From NCBI RefSeq assembly GCF_021389955.1, contig NZ_CP089980.1, forward strand, positions 495,501 to 559,500: a stretch of DNA of 64,000 nucleotides. The letters are read 5' to 3'. The notes beneath the pieces were generated by a model, which saw nothing but the letters and a program-made list of their open reading frames with translations, had not been told where the DNA came from and did not search any database. This document shows positions 8,858-18,436 of this stretch, piece by piece. The DNA is from Fulvivirga maritima (GTDB lineage: Bacteria; Bacteroidota; Bacteroidia; Cytophagales; Cyclobacteriaceae). The position numbers were made by a program, and so were the translations under genes. Each line of letters begins with the position of its first letter. Position 1 is the first letter of the stretch.

Positions 8858-11240
8858 ATTTTAAGGTCACTATACTTATTCCGGCTCCACCACGCTCTAC
8901 GTGTTCATCATGAATGCTTTCAATCACGTTAGAGCCCTTCAAGTGATTCCTGATCAAATCTTTCAAGATGCCATTGCCCTTACCATGGAGAATTTTCACT
9001 TCTGAGCTATTGGCTATCATGGCATCATCTATAAACTTATCTACCATACCTAATACTTCTTCTCCCCTCTTACCTCTTACATCTAGGGTGCCGGTAAAGT
9101 CCGCTACTTTTTGATTGAGATTCATGCCTGAACCTGGCTTACCATAGCTTCTGGTAATTTCTCTGGCCTTAGCCTTAGAAATTTTCTCCAGCCGCTTCTT
9201 CTTCACTACCGTTTTCAGGTCGCCGACTTTCACTTCTACATCTTTACCTCTTACATCTATCACCTCTCCTGTCACCTGATTATCTATAAACCTTACGGTA
9301 TCTCCCACGCCTATTTCGCCAGGCACTACTTCTATTTTGGGCTTAGAAACTGCTGGCTTTACATCTACCTGTTCTTTTAGGTTCGCCAGACGATTCCTCA
9401 TCTTAATGGTTTCCTTCTTCTCAGCCTTATTCTCCTTAATATGACGTATGGTCTTTTCTATCTCCTTATTAGTGGTAGCAAGTAAAGAAGCAGCATCTCT
9501 TTTGGCTTTATTAATAATATCCCTCTTATTATCTTCCAGCTCTTGATACAGCTTATCATACCTTCTTTTGAGGCTTTTTACTTCTTTATCCAAATCTAAA
9601 GCCTCCTGCTCACGTCTTTGTATCTCCTGAGTCTGCTTTTCCAGTTTCAAAATCAGGTCATCTACATCTACACCTTTTCTGCCAATTACCTCGCGAGCAT
9701 ACTTGGTTACAGTATTAGCCAAGCCTATCTTTCTGGCTATTTCTAATGAAAACGAACTACCAGGCTTACCTATCTCCAATTGATATAGCGGCTCCAGGTT
9801 TTCCACATCATACTTCATGGCACCATTAACCACTTTCTCCTTATTTTCGGCATAGTGCTTAATGTTACTATAGTGAGTGGTAATTACACCCTTAGCTCTT
9901 TTTCCTACCAGCTGATCTAGAATCCCCTCTGCGATGGCTCCTCCATAGTGAGGATCTGTACCTGTACCAAATTCATCTATTAAACAAAGAGAGGAATCAT
10001 CTGCATGTTGCAGAAAGTACTTCATATTAGAAAGGTGGGAACTATACGTACTAAGGTCATTCTCAATTGACTGCTCATCACCTATATCAATAAATATATC
10101 TTGGTAAATACCGGCTTTTGAATCCTCTCTAATGGGCACCAACAGGCCGCATTGCAACATATACTGCGTAAGAGCCACTGTTTTAAGGCACACAGATTTA
10201 CCCCCGGCGTTAGGACCACTAATGACTACAAAATGTTGATCTTCACTTATTACAATACTCAAAGGCTCCACCTTTCTGCCACTAGCCTGGTAAGCCATCA
10301 GCAATATAGGGTGCCTGGCCTCCCGCCAATCAAAAAACGGCTTGTTAGTGATTTCAGGACGTACCGCCTCCATGTCATAAGCTAACTTGGCTTTTGCTCT
10401 AATAAAATCTATTAAAGACAGGTAGTGATATCCTCTTTTAATATTTTGTAGATCCACCCTCAGCCTGTCAGTCAGGCGAGTTAATACTTTTATTACTTCT
10501 CTTTTCTCAGCATTTTCTAACTCTCTGATCTCATTGTTCCCTTCCAAAACCTCAGAAGGCTCCAGGTAAACAGTTTGGCCGGTAGCGGATTCATCATGCA
10601 CAAAACCCTTTATTCTACGCTTATACTCAGCGGTAATAGGAATAACCATACGGCCATCTCTTACTGTAAGCGAAGCACCTTCTGGCACGTAACCATCTTT
10701 AACGGCATTCTTATAAATGGAATCAAGGGCTCTTCTCACCTGAGCATGCTTGCCTTTCAGGCTTCTGCGCACCTCTGCCAGGCCTTCACTAGCCGAATCC
10801 TTTACAAACCCACCATCATCAATTTTCTGACTTATGGCATCTATAATGGTCTCATCAAATTTCACCAGGCCATTCATAGATGATAAATATGGGTATGACT
10901 CCTCCCTTTTTCTGAAGAATCTAATACAAGCCACGATGGTTTTAAGAGAATTATTTACTCTTAAAAATTCATCTTCGGTCAAAAATGTGCCTTCAGCTCT
11001 TATACCCTTTAATGATGACGATACATCATAAAAATAATTGGTAGGGAAAGGCTCATCAGAGGTAAGAATACTTAGAAACTCTGACGTCTGAAATAACAAT
11101 TTTTCTACCTGATCTATCTCAGTAGAATACCCTATTTTATTTACTATTGAAATTCCTAAATCAGAAAGGCATCTCTCCTTTAAGAAATCTCTTATTTTAT
11201 CAAATCCTATTTTCTGCTCTAATTCCTTAGGATATAGCAT
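8856..11240 (-). CDS. mutS2: MutS2 family endonuclease/ATPase
   Basis: MutS2 suppresses homologous recombination and, in some bacteria, rescues collided ribosomes. The 794 residues show the MutS core and ATPase (Walker A GPNAGGKS near 335, then the IDEFGTGTDP segment), a long charged coiled coil (about 510-630), a KOW-like stretch (VGDTVRF), and a C-terminal Smr nuclease domain (LDVRGKRGEE and HGKGNGILKD, about 720-794). The DUF4296 lipoprotein ends two bases upstream, so the two form an operon. Confidence 0.95.
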   Translation of the reverse strand: MLYPKELEQKIGFDKIRDFLKERCLSDLGISIVNKIGYSTEIDQVEKLLFQTSEFLSILTSDEPFPTNYFYDVSSSLKGIRAEGTFLTEDEFLRVNNSLKTIVACIRFFRKREESYPYLSSMNGLVKFDETIIDAISQKIDDGGFVKDSASEGLAEVRRSLKGKHAQVRRALDSIYKNAVKDGYVPEGASLTVRDGRMVIPITAEYKRRIKGFVHDESATGQTVYLEPSEVLEGNNEIRELENAEKREVIKVLTRLTDRLRVDLQNIKRGYHYLSLIDFIRAKAKLAYDMEAVRPEITNKPFFDWREARHPILLMAYQASGRKVEPLSIVISEDQHFVVISGPNAGGKSVCLKTVALTQYMLQCGLLVPIREDSKAGIYQDIFIDIGDEQSIENDLSTYSSHLSNMKYFLQHADDSSLCLIDEFGTGTDPHYGGAIAEGILDQLVGKRAKGVITTHYSNIKHYAENKEKVVNGAMKYDVENLEPLYQLEIGKPGSSFSLEIARKIGLANTVTKYAREVIGRKGVDVDDLILKLEKQTQEIQRREQEALDLDKEVKSLKRRYDKLYQELEDNKRDIINKAKRDAASLLATTNKEIEKTIRHIKENKAEKKETIKMRNRLANLKEQVDVKPAVSKPKIEVVPGEIGVGDTVRFIDNQVTGEVIDVRGKDVEVKVGDLKTVVKKKRLEKISKAKAREITRSYGKPGSGMNLNQKVADFTGTLDVRGKRGEEVLGMVDKFIDDAMIANSSEVKILHGKGNGILKDLIRNHLKGSNVIESIHDEHVERGGAGISIVTLK

Positions 11241-11242
11241 TT

Positions 11243-11668
11243 TTACTCCTTGTTTTTATCCTTTTCTTCATCCTTATCAGCTGCATCACCTTCTTTGGGC
11301 TTATCCTTGCCTTCTCCTTCCTCTTCCTTCTTCTCTTTGAGGCGTTCCTGCTTTAGGTTAAGACTATCCAACACTGATTCATACACCTTCTCCAGCTGCA
11401 TAGGATGATCATAATAATATGTTAAACTTTCTCGGTATACGCTATCTGACACGTTATGTTTTTCATAAAGTGCCTTTTCATAAGCATTAAAGATGGCTAA
11501 GGAAGAATCTCTGGTTATTCGCAGATTATTCACCTTACCTTCAGCAAGATACATATCCAGCATAATTGATATCATCTCATCTTTTTCGAGAATCCCTTCA
11601 GGCACGTCATCGCTAGACGAACAACTCACCAAAAAAAGATAACATATAATAAAAATTTTCGTTCTCAT
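11243..11668 (-). CDS. DUF4296 lipoprotein with charged C-terminal tail
   Basis: A Bacteroidota-specific lipoprotein of unknown function. Starting at the ATG at 11668 gives 141 residues with a signal peptide and lipobox (LFLVSC). The DUF4296 domain (MISIMLDMYLAEG and a YYYDHP segment) covers about 25-105, and the last 35 residues are almost entirely K, E and D. An upstream start at 11698 would place ten residues before the signal peptide, which is unlikely. It is two bases ahead of mutS2 and divergent from the DUF58 gene. Confidence 0.8.
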   Translation of the reverse strand: MRTKIFIICYLFLVSCSSSDDVPEGILEKDEMISIMLDMYLAEGKVNNLRITRDSSLAIFNAYEKALYEKHNVSDSVYRESLTYYYDHPMQLEKVYESVLDSLNLKQERLKEKKEEEGEGKDKPKEGDAADKDEEKDKNKE

Positions 11669-11820
11669 GTCAATAGTTTTGATTTGCGCAGTATGCAAAA
11701 GTGATCTTAACTACGCAAAAATCCATTAATACAATATTTTTCCCTGCTAAATAATTCACGCTTTTGCAAATTGCAGATATTCGTGAAATTTGTAACAGTT
11801 TTACAGCGAAAATTAGGCCA

Positions 11821-12699
11821 ATGAAACACCTTATAAAAAAACTACGAAAGTATGAAATACAAATCAGGAAGGCTATCAATAGCCAGATGCAAGGTGATTT
11901 TCATTCTATATTTAAAGGATCAGGGTTAGAATTTGATGATGTACGCACCTACCAGTATGGTGATGACATCCGTACTATTGACTGGAACGTAAGCGCAAAA
12001 GGGCATGGTACCTTTGTAAAAACCTTTAAAGAAGAAAAAGAACAAACTGTATTTTTTATACTCGATGTAAGTGGATCTCAGGAAATAGGCAGCCCTGGCA
12101 AACAAAAAGTGGATATCAGCAAAGAGATCTGCGGAGTACTTTCACTTGCTGCCATTAAGCAAGCCAGCCAGGTAGGACTCGTCTGTTTCTCTGACCAAAA
12201 GGAAAAATATGTAAGACCAGGGAAAGGCCCCAAGCAAGCTTATGAAGTCATTAGCAGCCTTAGCCACCTACAGCCTACTTCTTATCTTACTGATCTGAGC
12301 AAAGCCATATTATGGACGCTCAATGCTGTTAAAAAAAGAAGTGTAGTGATTTTTATTTCAGACTTTATAGATGAAGGGTATCAGCATAATCTCAAAGGCC
12401 TGGCCAAGAAGCATGATGTAGTAATGATCAGAGTTACCGACAAAAGAGAAACCAGACTGCCTAAATTGGGCATTGTACCAGTTTTTGAGAAAGAAAGCCG
12501 TAAAACTATTTGGGTAAACACCTCTTTTGGTAATTTTAGATCCAGAATAAAACAAAACTACGCTGACAACGAAGAGGAGCTATCTATTTTTGCTAAAAAG
12601 CATCAAATAAATTTCATTTCAGTAGATACTGAAGAAGATTATGTTCCTAAGCTTCTTAAATTATTTAGAGTAAGAAATAAAACCGTAAAGAGTGTTTAA
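11821..12699 (+). CDS. DUF58 domain protein of the Bat cluster
   Basis: A 292-residue DUF58/vWA-like protein that in Bacteroidota sits between a MoxR ATPase and BatA. The motif FDDVRTYQYGDDIRTIDWNVSAK (about 39-61) is diagnostic, and a degenerate metal site LDVSGSQ is present near 90. I chose the ATG at 11821 because the conserved N-terminus begins there. The downstream BatD-like gene overlaps it by eight bases. No moxR gene lies upstream; the neighbour there is the divergent DUF4296-mutS2 operon. Confidence 0.88.
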   Translation: MKHLIKKLRKYEIQIRKAINSQMQGDFHSIFKGSGLEFDDVRTYQYGDDIRTIDWNVSAKGHGTFVKTFKEEKEQTVFFILDVSGSQEIGSPGKQKVDISKEICGVLSLAAIKQASQVGLVCFSDQKEKYVRPGKGPKQAYEVISSLSHLQPTSYLTDLSKAILWTLNAVKKRSVVIFISDFIDEGYQHNLKGLAKKHDVVMIRVTDKRETRLPKLGIVPVFEKESRKTIWVNTSFGNFRSRIKQNYADNEEELSIFAKKHQINFISVDTEEDYVPKLLKLFRVRNKTVKSV

Positions 12700-13597
12700 A
12701 GGAATTTTAAGTCTAACATTAGTTTTATTTTTTGTAAGCCAAGCCATCAAGGCACAAGACATCAACCCTCAGGGGCAGTTTCTTGAAGATACCATTAAGA
12801 TTGGATCTCCCATTGGCTTCTCCTTATCTGTGAAACACCCACGATCCATTGATGTGGTTTTTCCTGATTCATTATATGATTTCTCTCCTTATGAGATAGA
12901 TCATAAGCTATATTTCCCCACAAAATCTGATAGCCTGATAAGCTATGATAGTGCTGTTTATTACCTCACTTCTTTTGAGATAGACAGTATACAAACACTC
13001 AAGCTTCCAGTATTCGCACTGCACGGAAATGATAGCACCACTATATATTCTAATACTGACTCAGTAATACTCCAACAGCTGGTAAAAGAAGTTCCGGACT
13101 CGCTGGCAGTAGAAGAATTGCCTTTGAAGGAAAATACTACTTATAAGCCTGTAGAATTTGCTTTTAACTATCCTTATCTAATAGTGGGGCTGGCAATATT
13201 CATAGTAGTAGCTATAATCTCCATTATTGTTTTTGGTGGCAAGGTGAAGAAGTTCTTTAAAATAAAGAGGCTTAAAAAGGCATATGAAAGCTTTGTACAG
13301 CAATATGATAGCGTAGTCACTGATCAGTCACTCTCTACCAGCAAGCAAGCAGAAAAAGTACTGATCATATGGAAGCGATACCTGGAACAATTAGAAAAAC
13401 AGCCATATACTAAGCTTACCACAAAAGAAATTATTAAAAGATACCAGCCTAAAGGCATAGAAGACTCGCTGACACAACTAGATATGGCCATTTATAATCC
13501 TAAAGCACATGGTGAACTTATGCCTGCATATACAAGTCTGAAAAAATATTCTAATGAAAGGTACACAGCAAAAGTAGAGGAGGTAAAAAATGACTAG
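12692..13597 (+). CDS. BatD-like membrane-anchored protein of the Bat cluster
   Basis: A 301-residue protein with a signal peptide (residues 1-21, ending KAQD), a periplasmic beta-rich domain to about 155, one membrane segment (about 158-180) and a charged cytoplasmic tail. The layout matches the DUF4381/BatD-type proteins found between DUF58 and BatA genes. It starts with GTG at 12692, overlapping the DUF58 stop, and overlaps batA by eight bases, so all three are translationally coupled. Exact family membership is inferred from context. Confidence 0.7.
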   Translation: MFKGILSLTLVLFFVSQAIKAQDINPQGQFLEDTIKIGSPIGFSLSVKHPRSIDVVFPDSLYDFSPYEIDHKLYFPTKSDSLISYDSAVYYLTSFEIDSIQTLKLPVFALHGNDSTTIYSNTDSVILQQLVKEVPDSLAVEELPLKENTTYKPVEFAFNYPYLIVGLAIFIVVAIISIIVFGGKVKKFFKIKRLKKAYESFVQQYDSVVTDQSLSTSKQAEKVLIIWKRYLEQLEKQPYTKLTTKEIIKRYQPKGIEDSLTQLDMAIYNPKAHGELMPAYTSLKKYSNERYTAKVEEVKND

Positions 13598-14642
13598 TAA
13601 TGCGAATCTGGAAATGCCATGGTACTCATTAAAATGGTTTTCTACTACTACTTTTAACAACTTCACCTGGGAAAATCCATTGGTACTGTATGCTCTATTG
13701 GCTATTCCTATTTTCATTATACTCAGGTGGGTTATCAGGCACTACCTTAACCAAAAGCTACCGGTAGCACTTACTAAAAGTCAAATAAAATCTAACCCTA
13801 CTAACTTAGTAAGGGTACTTCCTGACTTATTATTTATAGCTTTTATAGCGCTAATAATAGTAGCACTGGCCAGACCTCAAAAGACTAATGAAAAAGTAGA
13901 GCAATGGACTGAGGGTATTGATATTATGCTAGTAGTAGATATCTCTCAATCTATGCAAATAGAAGACTTTAAACCTAACCGTCTGGAAGCAGCAAAAAAT
14001 GTGGCTGAAGACTTTATTGATGGCCGCTTTCAGGACAGAATAGGTATGGTAATCTTTTCGGGAGATGCCTACTCTCTCTCTCCCCTCACTACAGACTATG
14101 AACTACTAAAGTCATACATAGAGGATATTAACTTTGATATGATTGAGAACAGAGGTACCGCTATAGGTAGTGCTCTGGCAGTGGCCACTAACCGTATGCG
14201 TGAGTCTGACTCAAAATCTAAGGTGGTAATACTCTTAAGTGATGGTGATAATACTGCAGGGAATATAGATCCTCTCACTGCAGCCAAACTTGCTGCCGCT
14301 TATGATATAAAAATCTATTCTATAGCCATTGGTAAAGAAGGTAAAGTTCCTTTCGGTAAAGACTTCTTTGGTAGACCTAGAATGATAGAAAACACCATGG
14401 ATGAAACCACCCTGCGTGAGATTGCCAAAATTGGCGAAGGACAGTTCTATAGAGTATCTGATAATGAAGCCCTTCAGCAGGTATTTGACCTGATTGATAA
14501 GTATGAAAAAGCCGAAATAAAAGAATCCAGATATAAGGACACCACTGATTTTTACAGGAATTACCTCATCTGGGCTATTTGTTTCTTTTTACTTTGGCTT
14601 TTATTAAAATCTACTTTTATCTCAAACGTGCTTCAAGACTAA
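13590..14642 (+). CDS. batA: BatA, vWA-domain membrane protein
   Basis: A 350-residue von Willebrand A protein of the Bat (Bacteroides aerotolerance) cluster. Membrane segments lie at about 29-48, 76-94 and 327-345, with the vWA domain between them. The metal site D117-I-S119-Q-S121 is intact, followed by a conserved TTDYELL segment that supplies the distal threonine. The start at 13590 leaves about 25 residues before the usual BatA N-terminus; M9 is an alternative. It ends four bases into the convergent LysE gene. No batB or batC follows. Confidence 0.88.
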   Translation: MTSNANLEMPWYSLKWFSTTTFNNFTWENPLVLYALLAIPIFIILRWVIRHYLNQKLPVALTKSQIKSNPTNLVRVLPDLLFIAFIALIIVALARPQKTNEKVEQWTEGIDIMLVVDISQSMQIEDFKPNRLEAAKNVAEDFIDGRFQDRIGMVIFSGDAYSLSPLTTDYELLKSYIEDINFDMIENRGTAIGSALAVATNRMRESDSKSKVVILLSDGDNTAGNIDPLTAAKLAAAYDIKIYSIAIGKEGKVPFGKDFFGRPRMIENTMDETTLREIAKIGEGQFYRVSDNEALQQVFDLIDKYEKAEIKESRYKDTTDFYRNYLIWAICFFLLWLLLKSTFISNVLQD

Positions 14643-15247
14643 ATACTGAATATGAACATATGTATGCCGAAACCAATCATGGCCAGGCCTACTACCAAAT
14701 TCAATATTTTAAATAATCTTGGCGTAAATAATCGCCTGAGTTTACCGGCTAAATAGGCTTTCATAATATCGCTTGAGAGCGCTATGATCATTATGGTAAG
14801 GAAAAAGCCTAACAGCTTATGACCGTGATACCCATACCTGACTGTAGCCAGACTCATAGCTCCTACCCAAAATAAGAGTACAAAAGGACTTATGCCATTT
14901 ATTAAAAAGCCTTTGAAAATAAACCTGAAGGTACCTTTTACAGATACCGATTTGGCCGACATGTTTACTGGTCTTCGGAATTTCACCAGATAGTATATAC
15001 CAAAAATGGTAAGAATCACTCCTCCTATATATCCTATCCAGGCATTATATCCTGACTTATTTACAAACTGTGATACCCCTAAATAAGCTAAGCCTATAAA
15101 CATGGCATCACTAAAAAAAATACCTAAAGCTACTAAAATAGCCTTGTTAAAGCCTTTTTCTAAGCTGGTTTGTATTAGTGTAAAAAACACCGGGCCAACC
15201 AGCACCATGAGCAAAAGACCAAACAATGCTCCATTGACAATATACAT
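14639..15247 (-). CDS. LysE-family amino acid exporter
   Basis: A 202-residue multispanning membrane protein with about six hydrophobic segments. The N-terminal GPVFFTLIQTSLEKG matches the LysE/RhtB family loop. These proteins export amino acids or related metabolites. The substrate is not predictable here. Its start overlaps the stop of the GH3 gene by one base, so the two are probably co-transcribed. Confidence 0.82.
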   Translation of the reverse strand: MYIVNGALFGLLLMVLVGPVFFTLIQTSLEKGFNKAILVALGIFFSDAMFIGLAYLGVSQFVNKSGYNAWIGYIGGVILTIFGIYYLVKFRRPVNMSAKSVSVKGTFRFIFKGFLINGISPFVLLFWVGAMSLATVRYGYHGHKLLGFFLTIMIIALSSDIMKAYLAGKLRRLFTPRLFKILNLVVGLAMIGFGIHMFIFSI

Positions 15248-16797
15248 TACAAATCTGCCTTAATAAATTCCTTCCAATCATCATACTGATGACTTTTAAT
15301 GACACGAGGGAATTTATTTTGCCCTCCAACTTTTCCTTTTGACTCCATCCACCTATAGAAAGTACTTACCGGAAGCACATCTACAAACACATCTCGCAGA
15401 GCGGCACTTCTTTCTACTTTATAATCATCGTTTAACTCTTTCAGGTATCCATCGAGCTTATCCCTTACTTCATCGGCACTGATCTTGATAGCATCATCTG
15501 TACCTATGTACCAATGATGAGCGAACAAAGTGCCATGCGGAATACCGGATACCGTAAATTCAGGAATGGTTATGTTTAATTCATCGGCCAGCATTTCTAT
15601 GGCCTTATTCATATTATCTACCGACATATGCTCACCACACAAGCTGAGGAAGTGTTTGGTACGCCCTGTTATCACAATCTCAGCTTCTTCTTTAGAAACT
15701 ATCTTCACCACATCTCCTATCATATACCTCCAGGCTCCTGCACAAGATGATAGCAATAAAGCATATTCTTTGCCTTCTTCCACTTCATCTATCATTAGCG
15801 TTTGGGCAGAAGGAAGAATATCTCCATTCTCATCAAAATTTTGCTCTTCAAAAGGCACAAACTCATAAAAAGAACCATTGTTAAGCACCATTTTCATGTT
15901 GCGAGTATCTGGCTTACCCTGAAAAGCAATAAAACCTTCCGAAGCAAGGTAGGTCTCTATATAATGAATATCTCTACCCAGAAGCCTTCTAAATCCCTTT
16001 CTATAAGGATCAAAAGACACTCCTCCATGTACATATACCGTTAAGTTGGGCCATATTTCATGGATGTTATCTACTTTATTATAGTCCAGTATTTTCTCCA
16101 TGAGAATCTGAATCCAGGCTGGCACTCCCACTATAATGCTAATATTCCAGTCCTTAGCCTTCTTAGCTATTTCATTTAGCTTCTCTTCCCAATCGCGAGT
16201 TTGAGCAATACGCTTACCTGGCTTATAAAAATGTTGAAACCAAAAAGGCAATTGTGCCGCCTGAATACCACTCAAATCTCCTTCAAAATAACTTCCTCTA
16301 TTATTTAGGTGCGTACTGCCACCCAACATTAAAATGCCTCCCTGAAAAATTTCTGACGGCAGATCATACTTCGAAAGGGATAAAATTTGCCTTATACTGG
16401 TCTTCTGTATGGCCTTTTTCATATCTCTGGTAATAGGGATATATTTAGAAGAAGCCTCTGAAGTACCAGAACTTAAAGCAAAATATTTGACATTCCCCGG
16501 CCAGCAAACGTCTGACTTTCCATCTTGAGCCATTCGCCACCAGTCATCATACATTTTATTGTAATTATGAATAGGGATTAACTCTTTGAAAAGTTGAAAA
16601 AAGGCCTTTGGATCTAATTCCTTATATGATTCTAATATTCTATCGAAGCTATAGTATTTACCAAACTGGGTCTGACTGGCAGTTATTAATAACTTCTTGA
16701 GTTCTTGCTTTTGCAAATCGTAAGGATTCGAATATTCTTGGTCAAGACTCTCTCTGATTCGAATTCCTTTCTTTAATAAAGTACCCAAAATAGGCAT
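15247..16797 (-). CDS. GH3 auxin-responsive-promoter family protein
   Basis: A 516-residue member of the GH3 group of acyl-adenylate-forming enzymes, known in plants for linking amino acids to acyl acids and widespread but uncharacterised in Bacteroidota. The ATP-binding loop FALSSGTSEASSKYIP is near residue 107, and a second signature YMIGDVVKIV plus TGRTKHFLSLCGEHMS lies near 355-395. It precedes the LysE gene. The bacterial substrate is unknown. Confidence 0.87.
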   Translation of the reverse strand: MPILGTLLKKGIRIRESLDQEYSNPYDLQKQELKKLLITASQTQFGKYYSFDRILESYKELDPKAFFQLFKELIPIHNYNKMYDDWWRMAQDGKSDVCWPGNVKYFALSSGTSEASSKYIPITRDMKKAIQKTSIRQILSLSKYDLPSEIFQGGILMLGGSTHLNNRGSYFEGDLSGIQAAQLPFWFQHFYKPGKRIAQTRDWEEKLNEIAKKAKDWNISIIVGVPAWIQILMEKILDYNKVDNIHEIWPNLTVYVHGGVSFDPYRKGFRRLLGRDIHYIETYLASEGFIAFQGKPDTRNMKMVLNNGSFYEFVPFEEQNFDENGDILPSAQTLMIDEVEEGKEYALLLSSCAGAWRYMIGDVVKIVSKEEAEIVITGRTKHFLSLCGEHMSVDNMNKAIEMLADELNITIPEFTVSGIPHGTLFAHHWYIGTDDAIKISADEVRDKLDGYLKELNDDYKVERSAALRDVFVDVLPVSTFYRWMESKGKVGGQNKFPRVIKSHQYDDWKEFIKADL

Positions 16798-16859
16798 AAG
16801 CTCTCAGTTAAAATTTCTTACTTTGTCCATATAATTTTTGCATCGATATTTAAAATTAT

Positions 16860-17540
16860 ATGGTGGATATCAAAAACAATATTAAAGAATTTCAAAATTA
16901 TTTGTCGGACAAATCGTGCAGATTAGTTGCCGTAAGTAAAACTAAACCTATCGAACTTCTACAAGAAGCTTATAATGAAGGGGTTAGGATTTTCGGAGAA
17001 AACAAAGTTCAGGAGCTCACTGACAAATATGAAGTCCTTCCAAAGGATATAGAATGGCACATGATCGGTCATTTACAGCGCAACAAGGTGAAGTATATAG
17101 CGCCTTTTGTAAGCCTCATTCACTCAGTTGACACCTTTAAATTACTAAAGGAAATAAACAAGCAAGGAGCCAAAAATGAACGAGTGATCTCATGCCTGCT
17201 ACAGATACATATAGCTAAAGAAGAAACCAAGTTCGGTCTTTCTGAAGAAGAGCTTTTAGAGATTATTAACTCCGAAGAAATAAAATCTCTGAATAACGTT
17301 AAGGTGGTAGGTTTAATGGGCATGGCTACTTTCACTGATAATGAGGATCAGGTAAGGAAAGAATTCCGATACCTTAAAAATTTGTTTGACAAAACTGCTG
17401 GCTTAGCTTTACCCGAAAATATAGAAATGCAAGAACTATCTATGGGCATGAGTGGTGACTATGAACTAGCAATAGAAGAAGGAAGTACCCTCATAAGAGT
17501 AGGTAGTGCTATTTTTGGAGCAAGAAATTATGACAAGTAA
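16860..17540 (+). CDS. YggS-family pyridoxal phosphate homeostasis protein
   Basis: A 226-residue fold-type III PLP-binding barrel that buffers PLP in the cytoplasm. K27 in LVAVSKTKP is the cofactor lysine, and FGENKVQE, WHMIGHLQRNK and the C-terminal LSMGMSGDYELAI phosphate-binding motif are all present. It starts at the ATG at 16860 and overlaps the DUF423 gene by 11 bases. Confidence 0.95.
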   Translation: MVDIKNNIKEFQNYLSDKSCRLVAVSKTKPIELLQEAYNEGVRIFGENKVQELTDKYEVLPKDIEWHMIGHLQRNKVKYIAPFVSLIHSVDTFKLLKEINKQGAKNERVISCLLQIHIAKEETKFGLSEEELLEIINSEEIKSLNNVKVVGLMGMATFTDNEDQVRKEFRYLKNLFDKTAGLALPENIEMQELSMGMSGDYELAIEEGSTLIRVGSAIFGARNYDK

Positions 17541-17925
17541 AAGCAAGAATATTCTGGTTACAGCCTGCGTACTGGGGGCTTTATCCGTAATAATTGGCGC
17601 ATTTGGCTCTCACGGGCTAAAGCCTCTATTAATAGAAAATGGCCGATTAGATACTTTTGAAATAGGCGTTCGGTATCAGTTTTATCATACCTTGGCTTTA
17701 TTGGCTATCGGAATTATCCATGCCCAATGGGAAGTGAAACTATTGAGCTATGCTGCCTACAGTACTTTTATAGGCACCCTTATTTTCAGCGGATCTTTAT
17801 ACATATTATGCATTACTAACACCCCTGTATTAGGAGCAATAACTCCCTTTGGAGGTGTACTGATGATCCTCGGCTGGATACTCTTTTTAATAGGAATTAC
17901 TAAAATACAAAAGGCTGCCTCTTAA
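17530..17925 (+). CDS. DUF423 membrane protein (YgdD type)
   Basis: A 131-residue protein with four hydrophobic segments and the family motif GAFGSHGLK near residue 27. I chose the ATG at 17530, which overlaps the yggS stop; the longer frame from 17506 lies inside yggS. Function is unknown. It is followed by a bidirectional terminator. Confidence 0.9.
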   Translation: MTSKSKNILVTACVLGALSVIIGAFGSHGLKPLLIENGRLDTFEIGVRYQFYHTLALLAIGIIHAQWEVKLLSYAAYSTFIGTLIFSGSLYILCITNTPVLGAITPFGGVLMILGWILFLIGITKIQKAAS

Positions 17926-17941
17926 GAAGCAGCCTTTTATA
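17910..17941. terminator. bidirectional terminator between DUF423 and DUF1573 genes
   Basis: Nine-base stem AAAGGCTGC / GCAGCCTTT with a ten-base loop. T-rich tracts follow on both strands, so it can end both convergent transcripts. Confidence 0.8.
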
Positions 17942-17961
17942 TTTTAATGTCTTTTCAGGAA

Positions 17962-18366
17962 TTACTTACTTTCCTTAGGAAGGACGTTAGCAGTAATTAC
18001 CAATCTATTATTTTCATTTACAGCGTTACTCACAATAGTAATTACTTTATTCTGAGCTCCCATTTTACCGGTACTGTTAAATTTAATAGTAATTTTAGAT
18101 GCTTGTCCTGGTGCTATAGGGTCTCTTGGCCAATCTGAAGCAGTACATCCGCAGGTAACCTGAACATTGCTTATCACTAAAGGCTCATTACCTGTATTCT
18201 CAAAATCGAAGGTGTATTCCACCTTATCTCCTTGATGAATATCACCAAACTCATGCTTCACTTCCTCAAATGACATCACCGGGCCATTCTTGGCTTCAGT
18301 GGCTTCCTGTGCTAAGGCACTGCATATCACGAAAATACCAAAAATAAATGCTACAAAGGTCTTCAT
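17962..18366 (-). CDS. DUF1573 secreted protein
   Basis: A 134-residue exported protein with a signal peptide (1-19, ending SALAQ) and one Ig-like DUF1573 domain. The family features are a HEFGDI strand, a FENTGNEPL segment and the conserved VTCGCTASDWP motif. DUF1573 proteins are abundant in Bacteroidota and of unknown function. Monocistronic, convergent with DUF423. Confidence 0.85.
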   Translation of the reverse strand: MKTFVAFIFGIFVICSALAQEATEAKNGPVMSFEEVKHEFGDIHQGDKVEYTFDFENTGNEPLVISNVQVTCGCTASDWPRDPIAPGQASKITIKFNSTGKMGAQNKVITIVSNAVNENNRLVITANVLPKESK

Positions 18367-18436
18367 ATTAAGATCGTTTTTATTGATTATACTTCAAATT
18401 TAGGAATAAAGAACAACAATCCTGCCGTAAATTATA

